A stretch of DNA of 64,000 nt from Flaviramulus sp. BrNp1-15 (GCF_022259695.1 NZ_CP092099.1:294471-358470); one strand, 5' to 3'; shown: positions 16,777 through 26,057, numbered from the stretch's first letter. The notes: a model not told the origin generated them from the sequence alone. A program made the numbers and translations.

Positions 16777-19536
16777 ATGACTACTTTCATTTTTGATGTT
16801 TTAAAAGATTTAAAAAGTAACGGTACTAATATTTCTGAAATCACTTTTGTGTTACCCAGCAAAAGAGCTGGTTTATTTTTAAAACACCAATTAGCCAAAG
16901 TTATAAACCAAACTGTTTTCTCTCCTGAAATTATAAGCATTGAAGAATTTGTTGAAGAACTATCACAGCTTAGAAGTATTTCAAATACCGAACTCCTTTT
17001 TGATTTTTATAATTCATATTCTCAATTAACAAAAGAAAAAGATCTCGATTCATTTGAATCCTTTTCAAAATGGGCACAAATATTACTTCAGGATTTTAAT
17101 GAAATAGATAGATATCTTATTCCACAGGAAAAAATATTTGATTATTTAAGCGCTATTCAAGACTTAAAACATTGGTCTTTAGAGCAAGAAAAAACAGATT
17201 TTGTAAAAAACTATTTGTCGTTTTGGAATAAACTCTTTGGCTATTATACCCATTTTACCAAATTTCTTTTAAGTAAACATATTGGATATCAAGGTTTAAT
17301 TTATAGGAAAGCGGTTGAAAATCTAGAAGCTTACATTCAAAGCAATCAAACAAAGCAACATGTTTTTTTAGGGTTTAATGCATTAAATACTGCTGAAGAA
17401 ACTATTATTAAAGAATTGCTGCAAAACGATTTAGCAAAAATTTATTGGGATATTGATTCTGTTTTTATAAATAACCCAAAACATGATGCGGCACTATTTA
17501 CAAGGCATCACAAAAATCAATGGCATTATTTTAAAAACAATCCTTTTAATTGGATAACTGAAAACTATTCAAAAGAAAAAAATATTTCGGTTTTCGGAAT
17601 TCCTAAAAACATTGGTCAAGCAAAACATATAGGTTCGATTTTAAGTAATTTACAAAAAACCGACTCATCCTTACAAAATACAGCAGTTATACTTGGTGAT
17701 GAAAACTTATTAATCCCTGTACTTAATTCACTTCCAAAATCTATTGAAGCCTTAAATATTACTATGGGATTTCCTTTAAAATCTATTCCATTAGCTTCAC
17801 TTTTTGAAGAATTATTTCATTTACATAAAACAGCTTCAAATTCTTTTTACTATAAAGATGTTATAAACATTATATCTCATCAATTTATAAGGCCTTTGTT
17901 GAATATTAATGATGTTGATTATACCTCAAAAATCATTGAAATTATAGAAAACAATAACATTGTTTATTTAACAAAAGATAAGCTAATCCAAATAGCTAAA
18001 GAAACGAAAAAAGTTATCGATTTACTGTTTTCAAACTGGGAAAAATCTATTGAAATAGCTCTAAATAATTGTTCGCAATTAATATTAAGCATTAAAAGTT
18101 TTTTAGATAAAGAAAAGAAGGCTAATTTACTTTCACTGGAATATTTGTTTCGTTTTAATGAACTCTTTAATGAACTTAAAAGGTTGAATACAGAGTATCA
18201 TCATATAAAAGACGTTTCAGCATTATATAGTGTTTATAAAGAATTATTAAGCACAGAAACGTTAGACTTTCAAGGCGAACCTTTACAAGGTTTACAAATA
18301 ATGGGAATGCTAGAGTCTCGTGTTTTAGATTTTGAAACTGTTATTATTTCTTCTGTAAACGAAGGTATTTTACCTTCGGGAAAAACCAATAACTCATTCA
18401 TTCCTTTTGATGTTAAAATTGAGAATGATTTGCCAACATACAAAGAAAAAGATGCTGTTTACACCTATCATTTTTACAGACTTTTACAGCGTGCTAAAAA
18501 CATTTATATTCTGTATAATACGGAAGCTGATGTTTTAACTGGTGGAGAAAAAAGTAGGTTTATTACTCAATTAGAACTAGAAGGTATTCATAACATAAAT
18601 CATCAAATCATTGCGCCTCATGTTCCTGTTATAAACCCTAGTTTAACTGTTATTCAAAAAACTGAAGACTTACAACAACAAATTATTCAATTAGCCTCTG
18701 ATGGGTTTTCACCCTCATCTCTAACCAGTTATATAAGAAACCCCATTGATTTATATTATCAAAAAATATTAAAAATAAAGGAGCATGACGATGTTGAAGA
18801 AACTGTTGCTGCTAATACTTTAGGAACCATTGTGCACAATACCCTTGAAGACTTTTACAAGCCATTAACAGGTAAAATGTTGACTATAGAAACTATTAAA
18901 AACCTAAAATCTAAAATTGAAGAAAGAGTTATATTCCATTTTAAAAATGAATATAAAGAGGGTGATATTAGTAAAGGGAAAAACCTGATTATTTTCGAAA
19001 TTTCAAAACGCTATGTATCTAACTTTTTAGATTTAGAGATTAACGCTTTAAATGCTGGTAATGAAATAAAAATAATTTCTGTTGAAGTAGATAATGAAGT
19101 TTTAATTGATATTCCAGAACTAGACTTCCCTATTAAAATTAAAGGGAAAATTGACAGGGTTGATGAATATAATGGTGTCACACGTATCATTGATTATAAA
19201 ACAGGTAGTGTGCAACAAAACCAAGTTGAAATTGTTAATTGGGATGATATTACTACAGATTATAAAAAGTTTAGTAAAAGCTTTCAAATACTCACATATG
19301 CGTATATGTTGCGTCAATCAAAACAAATAGATCTTCCTGTTGAAGCGGGTATTATTTCTCTTAAAAATTTAAGTTCAGGCTTTTTAAAATTTGCCAAAAA
19401 AGACAAACAAGGAAGCTATGCTAAAAAAAACACCTTAATTACTGAAGAAACAATTAACAACTTCAGCATTCAACTTAAAAAACTTATTATAGAAATTTGT
19501 AATCCAGATATTGATTTTACAGAAAAGGAGCTTTAA
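16777..19536 (+). CDS. AddB-like PD-(D/E)XK nuclease
   Basis: Large 919-aa protein, probable partner of the helicase at 10841 in an AddAB/RecBCD-type break-processing complex. The N-terminus FVLPSKRAGLFLKHQLAKV is the degenerate helicase-like start typical of AddB. The C-terminus has SLTSYIRNPIDLYYQKILKI (about 650) leading into the nuclease core GKIDRVDEYNGVTRIIDYKTG (about 788-808). No clear Fe-S cysteine set is visible, unlike Bacillus AddB. The downstream hydrolase ATG follows the stop directly. Confidence 0.88.
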   Translation: MTTFIFDVLKDLKSNGTNISEITFVLPSKRAGLFLKHQLAKVINQTVFSPEIISIEEFVEELSQLRSISNTELLFDFYNSYSQLTKEKDLDSFESFSKWAQILLQDFNEIDRYLIPQEKIFDYLSAIQDLKHWSLEQEKTDFVKNYLSFWNKLFGYYTHFTKFLLSKHIGYQGLIYRKAVENLEAYIQSNQTKQHVFLGFNALNTAEETIIKELLQNDLAKIYWDIDSVFINNPKHDAALFTRHHKNQWHYFKNNPFNWITENYSKEKNISVFGIPKNIGQAKHIGSILSNLQKTDSSLQNTAVILGDENLLIPVLNSLPKSIEALNITMGFPLKSIPLASLFEELFHLHKTASNSFYYKDVINIISHQFIRPLLNINDVDYTSKIIEIIENNNIVYLTKDKLIQIAKETKKVIDLLFSNWEKSIEIALNNCSQLILSIKSFLDKEKKANLLSLEYLFRFNELFNELKRLNTEYHHIKDVSALYSVYKELLSTETLDFQGEPLQGLQIMGMLESRVLDFETVIISSVNEGILPSGKTNNSFIPFDVKIENDLPTYKEKDAVYTYHFYRLLQRAKNIYILYNTEADVLTGGEKSRFITQLELEGIHNINHQIIAPHVPVINPSLTVIQKTEDLQQQIIQLASDGFSPSSLTSYIRNPIDLYYQKILKIKEHDDVEETVAANTLGTIVHNTLEDFYKPLTGKMLTIETIKNLKSKIEERVIFHFKNEYKEGDISKGKNLIIFEISKRYVSNFLDLEINALNAGNEIKIISVEVDNEVLIDIPELDFPIKIKGKIDRVDEYNGVTRIIDYKTGSVQQNQVEIVNWDDITTDYKKFSKSFQILTYAYMLRQSKQIDLPVEAGIISLKNLSSGFLKFAKKDKQGSYAKKNTLITEETINNFSIQLKKLIIEICNPDIDFTEKEL

Positions 19537-19537
19537 A

Positions 19538-20395
19538 ATGATTAGTACTAAAAATATAATTATTGATGGTAAACATACTAAACCTATACTTTTAGATAGT
19601 TTTCATATTGAAAATAAAAACCCAAAACCTATTATTATATTTTGCCATGGCTATAAAGGCTTTAAAGATTGGGGCGCTTGGGGTTTAATGGCCAAAGCAT
19701 TTGCCGAAGCTGGCTTTTATTTTATAAAATTCAATTTTTCATATAATGGTGGAACTGTTGAACAACCAATTGATTTTCCAGATTTAGAAGCTTTTGGAAA
19801 TAACAACTACACAAAGGAATTAGATGATTTAGAAACCGTAATTGATTGGGTATGTTCAAATCCTGATTTAAAAAGTGAAGCAGATACTAACGATATTATT
19901 TTAATTGGGCACAGTAGAGCTGGAGGAATTGTAACCATAAAAACTGAAGAAGACCATAGAATAAAAAAAGTAATTAGTCTAGCAGGTGTGTGCGATTTTG
20001 CTAAAAGAACATCTACCGTTGGCGATTTAGAACAATGGAAAAAAGACGGTGTAAAGTATATTTTAAATGGCAGAACCAAACAAAAAATGCCTCATTACTA
20101 TCAGTTTTACGAAGATTTTATTGAGAATGAAGAGCGATTAACTATAAAACGAGCTGTTTCAAATTTAAAAATTCCATATTTAATTATTCATGGAGATGAT
20201 GATACAAGTGTTTTAATTGAAGAAGCATACAATCTTCATAAATGGAATAAAAACAGTAAACTTGAAATTATTGAAAGTGCAAACCATGTTTTTGGAGCAT
20301 CTCACCCATGGGAAAAAGAAGCTTTGTCAGTTCATTTAGAAGAGTCTGTAAAATTGGTTATTGATTTTCTAAAAAAACAAAAAAGCAATACCTAA
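19538..20395 (+). CDS. alpha/beta hydrolase
   Basis: Serine hydrolase fold of 285 aa with unknown substrate. Seen: oxyanion-side IIFCHGYKGFKDWGAWG, nucleophile elbow GHSRAG (Ser near residue 126), a late Asp in IIHGDDDTSV and His in ESANHVFGASH. No signal peptide, so cytosolic. I chose ATG 19538, preceded by AAAAGGAGC, over upstream TTG codons that would overlap the nuclease gene. Translational coupling with the AddB-like gene is likely. Family resemblance is to dienelactone-hydrolase/peptidase-like proteins. Confidence 0.88.
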   Translation: MISTKNIIIDGKHTKPILLDSFHIENKNPKPIIIFCHGYKGFKDWGAWGLMAKAFAEAGFYFIKFNFSYNGGTVEQPIDFPDLEAFGNNNYTKELDDLETVIDWVCSNPDLKSEADTNDIILIGHSRAGGIVTIKTEEDHRIKKVISLAGVCDFAKRTSTVGDLEQWKKDGVKYILNGRTKQKMPHYYQFYEDFIENEERLTIKRAVSNLKIPYLIIHGDDDTSVLIEEAYNLHKWNKNSKLEIIESANHVFGASHPWEKEALSVHLEESVKLVIDFLKKQKSNT

Positions 20396-20407
20396 GTACT
20401 GCTCTTG

Positions 20408-20481
20408 TGGAGAAGATCGGGCTCGAACCGACGACCTCTTGACTGCCAGTCAAGCGCTCTAGCCAACTGAGCTACATCCCC
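20408..20481 (-). tRNA. tRNA-Ala (anticodon GGC)
   Basis: On the minus strand a full cloverleaf reads from GGGGATGTAGCTCAG to the TTCGAGC T-loop and CTTCTCCA. The anticodon stem CTTGA/TCAAG holds the loop CTGGCAG, giving anticodon GGC (alanine, codon GCC). The acceptor has the G3-U70 wobble pair that marks alanine tRNAs; pair 6-67 is a T-T mismatch. The CCA end is not encoded. Confidence 0.95.
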
Positions 20482-20488
20482 TTTTTTA

Positions 20489-21283
20489 TTATTTTAATCC
20501 GCTTAAAACTAAAACAGGAATAGTACTGTAAAAATCTTTTTTCAAAATAGTATTTTTTTCCCACTTCTTAGAAAAGAATCCTCGCTTACGTCTTACCACA
20601 CAAAGCATATCTGGGTTGTGTGATTGAAAATGCTCTAAAACACCTTGAAATGTAGTTGCATTAACCGTTTGGGTAGTATTTCTAACTAAGCTTTTAAGTT
20701 CTTCATTAACTTCAAAATCGTTTTCATTATGATATGGTGTTTTTACCAAGAGCAAATCTACCGAAGCTTTAAATTTATCCTTTAAATCTTTAATAGGTTG
20801 TAAAACATTTTTCTTTTTTATAATAGCCGATTTAATAGCCATTAATATGTTTGTTGGTTTAGAGAATTTATAACCTTCTGGCACAATTAAAGCGGGTACA
20901 TCCATTTGCTTTATAATTTTGCCTGAAGTTTTTCCCAAATACACCTCATCCTTAATAGAATTCGTTCTTGGCTCTACCAAAACTAAATCTACATCTGCTG
21001 CTTTACAGGCTAATTCCAATGTATTAATTAAATCTCCTTTTAAAGTTTTTGTAATAACCTCTACATTTTTAGTATCTATTTTGGCCACCAATCCATTTAA
21101 AAACTCCAAACTCTCGCGCTCAATAATCTTATCAACCTTAATCATAGTACCTGCTTTAGTAAAAACATTATAAACCTGTACCACAAATAATTTTGCGCCA
21201 AACTCTTGAGCAAAATCCACAGCATACTGCAAATGACTTAATGCATTCTTAGAAGATCCAACCGGAACCAAAATATTCTTCAT
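20489..21283 (-). CDS. universal stress protein, two-domain
   Basis: A 264-aa protein with an N-terminal UspA fold (MKNILVPVGSSKNALSHLQYAVDFA) and a less conserved second half. Usp proteins bind ATP or respond to stress; the exact role is unknown. The open frame extends 50 codons upstream, but that part is low-complexity and would run into the divergent GNAT gene, so I place the start at the ATG at 21283 that begins the domain. It lies 7 bases upstream of tRNA-Ala on the same strand. Confidence 0.88.
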   Translation of the reverse strand: MKNILVPVGSSKNALSHLQYAVDFAQEFGAKLFVVQVYNVFTKAGTMIKVDKIIERESLEFLNGLVAKIDTKNVEVITKTLKGDLINTLELACKAADVDLVLVEPRTNSIKDEVYLGKTSGKIIKQMDVPALIVPEGYKFSKPTNILMAIKSAIIKKKNVLQPIKDLKDKFKASVDLLLVKTPYHNENDFEVNEELKSLVRNTTQTVNATTFQGVLEHFQSHNPDMLCVVRRKRGFFSKKWEKNTILKKDFYSTIPVLVLSGLK

Positions 21284-21311
21284 AACCTTAAATTTAAAGT
21301 TAAATTTACAA

Positions 21312-21319
21312 TAAATTTG
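21312..21319 (+). promoter_or_regulatory. -7 box of GNAT-MATE operon
   Basis: TAAATTTG matches TAnnTTTG, 21 bases before the GNAT start codon in the divergent region with the stress-protein gene. Confidence 0.5.
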
Positions 21320-21340
21320 AAGCAAAAGTAAAATATTTGA

Positions 21341-21841
21341 ATGATTCGCAAAGCTGTATTTACAGATATTAATAAACTTCTTGAAATAACCAAAGCATGT
21401 GCTTCTAAAATGATTGGTGAAAACATTTATCAATGGAATGAATTTTACCCTAGCAAAGCCGCTTTTACAAAAGATGTTGAACGTAATGAACTATATGTTT
21501 TAGAATCTGAAAAATCAATTATTGGCTGCATTACTATTTCAACTTTCATGGATGAAGAATATATTCCAATTAACTGGTTAACTCCTAATTCCAAGAATAT
21601 TTACATTCATAGATTAGCTATTCATCCTGATCAACAAGGAAAAGGTTACGCTCAAAAATTAATGGATTATGCCGAAACTTATGGAAGAAAAAATAGTTAT
21701 GCTTCGGTAAGATTAGATACCTTTTCGCAAAACAAAAGGAACCAAAAATTTTACGAACTTCGTGGATATAAGCGTTTAGGAGACATTTATTTCCCTAAAC
21801 AAAGCAAACACCCATTTTATTGTTACGAACTTTTATTGTGA
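21341..21841 (+). CDS. GNAT-family N-acetyltransferase
   Basis: Acetyl-CoA-dependent acetyltransferase of 166 aa with unknown acceptor. The acetyl-CoA site is the classic RLAIHPDQQGKGYAQKLMDYA (about 88-108), followed by SVRLDTFSQNKRNQKFYELRGY. The C-terminal stop overlaps the GTG start of the MATE gene by four bases (GTGA), so the two are translationally coupled. Confidence 0.93.
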   Translation: MIRKAVFTDINKLLEITKACASKMIGENIYQWNEFYPSKAAFTKDVERNELYVLESEKSIIGCITISTFMDEEYIPINWLTPNSKNIYIHRLAIHPDQQGKGYAQKLMDYAETYGRKNSYASVRLDTFSQNKRNQKFYELRGYKRLGDIYFPKQSKHPFYCYELLL

Positions 21842-23172
21842 GTACAAATATTAGCCTAAAACATATAAACAAACTCGCTATTCCTGCGTTAATCTCGGGG
21901 ATATCAGAACCTATATTATCATTAACCGATGCTGCTATTGTTGGTAATATTGATGTTAATGCTACAGAATCTTTAGCGGCAGTTGGTATTGTTACCACAT
22001 TTTTATCGATGCTAATTTGGGTTTTGGGACAAACACGAAGCGCTATTTCATCAATTGTTTCACAATATGTAGGAGCTAATAAATTAGACAAAATAAAAAA
22101 CCTGCCCGCTCAAGCCATATTTATTATAACCTCTTTAAGTATCTTAATTATAATTGGCACATATCCTTTTGCTAGAAGCATTTTTAAACTTTACAATGCT
22201 TCCAACCTAATTTTAGAGTATTGTATAGAATATTACAGAATTCGTGTTTTTGGTTTTCCGTTTACCTTATTTACAATTGCAGTTTTTGGAGCTTTTAGAG
22301 GCTTGCAAAACACATATTATCCTATGATTATTGCCATTATTGGAGCTCTTTTAAATATTGTACTCGATGTTATTTTAGTATATGGAATTGATGGTTTTAT
22401 TGCGCCCATGAATATAAAAGGTGCTGCGTATGCCAGTGTTATTGCTCAACTGGTTATGGCTATACTTTCAGCATATTATCTATTGAAAAAAACAGTTATT
22501 CCTTTAAAATTAAGCTTTCCCTTTAACAAAGAAATTAATCGTTTTATACTAATGATTTTTAATCTTTTTATTAGAACCATTGCATTAAACGTTACATTAT
22601 ATTTTGCAAGTGCTTTCGCAACAAGTTACGGTGCAAAATATATAGCAGCTTATACCATTGCAATTAACTTATGGTTTCTTGGTGCTTTTATTATTGATGG
22701 TTATGCGAGTGCTGGTAATATTTTATCAGGGAAATTATTAGGTGGCAAAGAGTATAAATTGCTTATTTCTCTTAGTAATAAACTTATAAAATATGGTGTA
22801 GTTTTAGGTATCATTACTGCAACAATTGGAGCTGTTTTTTATTTCCCTATTGGGAATATTTTCACCAACGACCCTGAAGTTTTAAAAGCCTTTTACTCCA
22901 TTTTTTATATTGTTTTACTTATGCAACCTTTATGTGCTTTAGCTTTTATTTTTGATGGCATTTTTAAAGGCTTGGGTAAAATGAAATACCTTAGAAACCT
23001 CTTACTGTTTTCAACCTTTTTAGTTTTTATTCCTATATTATTTGGGTTTGATTATTTAGACTATAAACTTCACGCCATATTTATTGCTTTAACTTTTTGG
23101 ATTATTGCCAGAGGCATTCCTTTAATTATAAAATTTAGACAACTATTTTTACCACTAGCTGAAAAACTCTAA
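21838..23172 (+). CDS. MATE-family efflux transporter
   Basis: Inner-membrane multidrug/cation antiporter with about 12 predicted membrane helices over 444 aa. Typical MATE features are the N-terminal IPALISGISEPILSLTDAAIVG and the two-fold repeated bundle architecture. I chose GTG 21838 (STNISLKHINKLAIP) because it overlaps the upstream stop as GTGA and adds no non-conserved tail; an in-frame TTG at 21820 is the alternative. The substrate is unknown. Co-expression with an acetyltransferase hints at a detoxification pair. Confidence 0.92.
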   Translation: MSTNISLKHINKLAIPALISGISEPILSLTDAAIVGNIDVNATESLAAVGIVTTFLSMLIWVLGQTRSAISSIVSQYVGANKLDKIKNLPAQAIFIITSLSILIIIGTYPFARSIFKLYNASNLILEYCIEYYRIRVFGFPFTLFTIAVFGAFRGLQNTYYPMIIAIIGALLNIVLDVILVYGIDGFIAPMNIKGAAYASVIAQLVMAILSAYYLLKKTVIPLKLSFPFNKEINRFILMIFNLFIRTIALNVTLYFASAFATSYGAKYIAAYTIAINLWFLGAFIIDGYASAGNILSGKLLGGKEYKLLISLSNKLIKYGVVLGIITATIGAVFYFPIGNIFTNDPEVLKAFYSIFYIVLLMQPLCALAFIFDGIFKGLGKMKYLRNLLLFSTFLVFIPILFGFDYLDYKLHAIFIALTFWIIARGIPLIIKFRQLFLPLAEKL

Positions 23173-23201
23173 CTTTAGCAATTAATTTAAAAACAAATAA
23201 T

Positions 23202-23279
23202 ATGGGAAATAGATTGTTTCTTATTCTGGCAATCGTTTTAATTGTTATCTATTTTTATAACAGATACAAAAGACGATAA
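23202..23279 (+). CDS. 25-aa single-span membrane mini-protein
   Basis: A short frame from ATG 23202 encodes MGNRLFLILAIVLIVIYFYN and a basic tail RYKRR. The composition is a clean transmembrane helix with a positive C-terminus, which chance rarely gives. It starts 29 bases after the MATE stop and ends one base before the convergent oxygenase stop. It is preceded by an A-rich leader. No family is recognised. Moderate confidence because of its length. Confidence 0.45.
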   Translation: MGNRLFLILAIVLIVIYFYNRYKRR

Positions 23280-23909
23280 TTATCGTGTTTTTAACCAGCC
23301 TGTTATACTCAGTCGTTCGGTATTAACAGGTTTTACCTCGTGTTCTATAATTTGGCTCTCAAAAATTACAACTCTTCCTGGAAAAGGGTAAATTACCTTT
23401 TCTTCGGCTTTCAAATATAAAACCAACTCTCCACCATTTTCTGGTAACCAACCCTCTTAATTTAAATAACAAACAAACGATAATTTACGTCTATCATCAT
23501 TTTGAAAAGTATCTATATGTTTTTTATAAAAAGTCCCTTTAGGATAAATAGCATAATGAAACTCCTTTTGTAAAATACCCATAAAACAGGTTTTGTTTAG
23601 GTAATTAACTAAGCTATTTATTTTACTAAAAAAAAGTTGTTCTTTTTGGTTTGCTTTTGTTTCATCAATCCACATAATCAAATCTCCTCTTATAGATTTA
23701 ATTATGTTTTCATTTAGTTTATTACCAATAGCGGCTTTTTTAAAACCATCATCGGTATGTCTTTGTAAAAGTGATTCTCTTAGCAAATTAACTTCTTCAA
23801 AAGAAAAAAAATCGTCAATTATACTAAATTGATGTTGCGCTATATCAGAAATTATTTTTTCGTACAGCGCATTTTCAACAAAATCAATTGCCTCAAATAG
23901 ATGACTCAT
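23280..23909 (-). pseudogene. 2OG-Fe(II) oxygenase interrupted by an in-frame TAA
   Basis: Residues 1-150 (23457-23909) contain the first metal ligands HID (KKHIDTFQND) and KLSFVCYLN, then stop at TAA (23457-23459). The same frame continues for 58 more codons: EGWLPENGGELVLYLKAE, GRVVIFESQIIEHEVKP with the distal His, and NTERLSITGWLKTR with the 2-oxoglutarate-binding Arg. These are exactly the missing family parts. A prolyl-4-hydroxylase/PKHD-like dioxygenase is implied. One base change (for example AAA to TAA) explains it. Unless read through, the product lacks two catalytic residues. A sequencing error is possible. Confidence 0.85.
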
Positions 23910-23992
23910 AATTATAAATAAAAAACCATCTATCCATCTTGGATAAAAGTGCGTAAATGTAATCTAAAAATGTTTTCGTAAAACAAAATGAA

Positions 23993-24000
23993 TATCTTTG
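23993..24000 (+). promoter_or_regulatory. -7 box of queD
   Basis: TATCTTTG matches TAnnTTTG, 19 bases before the queD ATG. Confidence 0.5.
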
Positions 24001-24019
24001 TAGTCTAAATTTTTTATTG

Positions 24020-24475
24020 ATGAGTAATCATATTCGTATTACAAAACAATTCGCTTTCGAAACCGGTCATGCACTCTATGGTTATGACGGAAAATGTAAA
24101 AATGTTCATGGGCACAGTTATAAACTCTCGGTTACAGTAATTGGAACACCTATAACAGATAGTAACAACGTTAAATTTGGAATGGTTATCGATTTTAGCG
24201 ACCTAAAAAAAATTGTGAAAGAAGAAATAGTAAATGTTTTCGATCACGCTACGGTTTTCAATAAAAACACACCACATGTAGAGCTTGCAAAAGAGCTTCA
24301 AGACCGCGGTCATAATGTGCTTTTAGTAGATTACCAACCCACAAGCGAAATGATGGTTATAGACTTTGCAAAAAAAATTAAAAAGCGCCTACCTTCTCAT
24401 GTTTCCCTGCACTCTTTAAAACTGCAAGAAACCGAAAGTTCTTTTGCAGAATGGTTTGCTTACGATAATATTTAG
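24020..24475 (+). CDS. queD: 6-carboxytetrahydropterin synthase
   Basis: Makes 6-carboxy-5,6,7,8-tetrahydropterin from dihydroneopterin triphosphate, for queuosine in tRNA. The 151 aa show the catalytic Cys and zinc-binding His pair in KCKNVHGHSYKL, the metal/dimer motif GMVIDFSDLKKIV, FDHATVFN, and the substrate Glu in LQETESSFAEW. The true start is ATG 24020; a TTG three bases before is ignored. Other queuosine genes are not in the window. Confidence 0.93.
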   Translation: MSNHIRITKQFAFETGHALYGYDGKCKNVHGHSYKLSVTVIGTPITDSNNVKFGMVIDFSDLKKIVKEEIVNVFDHATVFNKNTPHVELAKELQDRGHNVLLVDYQPTSEMMVIDFAKKIKKRLPSHVSLHSLKLQETESSFAEWFAYDNI

Positions 24476-24554
24476 GGCGTTACCACAAGGGTCGGGCTTT
24501 ACGTTGCAATCTTTTGCAAAAAAGCAAAAGGATTTTCACTGCAATCCCTAACGC
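24474..24554. repeat. fold-back intergenic repeat
   Basis: An 81-base segment begins AGGGCGTTACC and ends CCCTAACGC, so its ends are inverted repeats. It contains an inner hairpin CTTTTGC/GCAAAAG and two GCAATC motifs. It resembles a dispersed element I remember in many Flavobacteriaceae genomes (starting GGGCGTTACC..GGTCGGGCT), a REP/MITE-like unit. Only one copy is in this window, so dispersal is recalled, not seen. It begins at the queD stop codon. Confidence 0.5.
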
Positions 24555-24599
24555 AAAAAAGATATTCTTGTCTTTACAGGAATATATTATATTTACAAC

Positions 24600-25352
24600 A
24601 TGCAAATTCCAAAAGGAAAAAAAATATATTTCGCTTCAGATAATCATTTAGGAGCACCAACTTACGAAGCTTCTCTACCACGCGAAAAGAAATTTGTGGC
24701 TTGGTTAGATGAAGTAAAACAAGATGCCGCTGCCATTTTTTTACTAGGCGATTTATTTGATTTTTGGATGGAGTATAAAACAGTGGTTCCAAAAGGATTT
24801 ACCAGAACCCTAGGTAAATTAGCCGAAATAAGCGACTCTGGAATACCAATCTACTATTTTGTGGGTAATCACGACCTTTGGATGAATGGCTATTTTGAAG
24901 AAGAGCTTAACATTCCTGTTTATCACAAACCGCAAGAATTTACCTTTAATAATAAAACCTTTTTTATTGGTCACGGCGATGGTTTAGGTCCTGGAGATAA
25001 AGGTTACAAGCGCATGAAAAAAGTGTTTACTAACCCTTTCTTTAAATGGGTTTTTAGATGGGTGCATCCAGATATTGGTGTTCGAATAGCGCAATACCTA
25101 TCTGTTAAAAATAAACTTATTTCTGGTGATGATGATACTAATTTTTTAGGTGAAAATAACGAATGGCTAGCAAAATATTGTAAACGAAAATTAGAAGATG
25201 AACATCGCGACTATTTTGTATTTGGACACAGACATTTGCCTTTAGAAATTAACCTGAATGAAAAATCAAAATACATTAATCTTGGTGATTGGATAACTTA
25301 TTACACATACGGTGTTTTTAATGGAGAACATTTTGAGTTAAAAAAATTCTAA
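24600..25352 (+). CDS. lpxH: UDP-2,3-diacylglucosamine diphosphatase (LpxH-like)
   Basis: Lipid A synthesis enzyme that hydrolyses UDP-2,3-diacylglucosamine to lipid X and UMP at the inner membrane. The calcineurin-type metallophosphatase motifs appear in order over 250 aa: SDNHLGAP, GDLFDFW, GNHDLW, GHGDGLGPGDKGY and GHRH. SDNHLG carries Asn where many family members have a second acid. Some related proteins act as plain UDP-sugar pyrophosphatases. Confidence 0.88.
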   Translation: MQIPKGKKIYFASDNHLGAPTYEASLPREKKFVAWLDEVKQDAAAIFLLGDLFDFWMEYKTVVPKGFTRTLGKLAEISDSGIPIYYFVGNHDLWMNGYFEEELNIPVYHKPQEFTFNNKTFFIGHGDGLGPGDKGYKRMKKVFTNPFFKWVFRWVHPDIGVRIAQYLSVKNKLISGDDDTNFLGENNEWLAKYCKRKLEDEHRDYFVFGHRHLPLEINLNEKSKYINLGDWITYYTYGVFNGEHFELKKF

Positions 25353-25353
25353 T

Positions 25354-26013
25354 TTACTTTAACAAAGCTTCCAACGTCATTTCATCTAATTGACCATCAA
25401 CAAACAAATTATTTTTTGCTTCAAAATCCATTATAGCATTAATTGTAGCATTTTTAAAAATACCATCTAACTCAATCTTATAACCTTTGTTTACTAAAAG
25501 TTTTTGAATTTCATAAACAAATGCGCTTTTTTGCCCGTTTCTAAGATTTGCTTCAGGTAAGTTTGAAAACAATCTTTCTCTAAATTTTTCAGCTTTTAAT
25601 TTATCATTGTATGCTTGAAGTGTTAAACCTTCAGCTTCATAATTTTTAATATCCTCATTAGAAAACCCTTTGTTTTTTAATGCTTTTGATTGCTCTAATT
25701 TAGCTTCATAGTATTTTACTTTTGCTAACTTTTTACCGTATTCATTAACGGCTATTTGCGTTTCTCTATCATCATCTTCAGGAGATTTTACATCAATCTC
25801 ATTGGCGCTCCATTGCATAGACACAAAACCATTTAAAGCTTCAACAGCATCATAATAATTATAAACAACAGATTGATTGTAATAGTCTAAATCAACGGTT
25901 TCATTTATCTTATAATCTATATTGTTTGGGTGAAATCTTTGGTAATCTTTATATTGGCTATATGCAAAAATCAAAATGATAACAACCAGAATAGTAATTA
26001 GGATTTTTTTCAT
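25354..26013 (-). CDS. membrane-anchored peptidoglycan-binding domain protein
   Basis: A 219-aa protein with an N-terminal membrane helix (ILITILVVIILIFAYSQY) and a C-terminal PG_binding_1 fold: NGQKSAFVYEIQKLLVNKGY then DGIFKNATINAIMDFEAKN. The middle is charged and helical, without a catalytic motif. It probably anchors in the inner membrane and touches the cell wall; no enzyme activity is suggested. It converges with lpxH, one base apart, and follows an MFS gene 44 bases away on the same strand. Confidence 0.8.
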   Translation of the reverse strand: MKKILITILVVIILIFAYSQYKDYQRFHPNNIDYKINETVDLDYYNQSVVYNYYDAVEALNGFVSMQWSANEIDVKSPEDDDRETQIAVNEYGKKLAKVKYYEAKLEQSKALKNKGFSNEDIKNYEAEGLTLQAYNDKLKAEKFRERLFSNLPEANLRNGQKSAFVYEIQKLLVNKGYKIELDGIFKNATINAIMDFEAKNNLFVDGQLDEMTLEALLK

Positions 26014-26057
26014 TGGTCTTAGAGTTTAAATACAAATATAAATGAAAATATGCTTAC

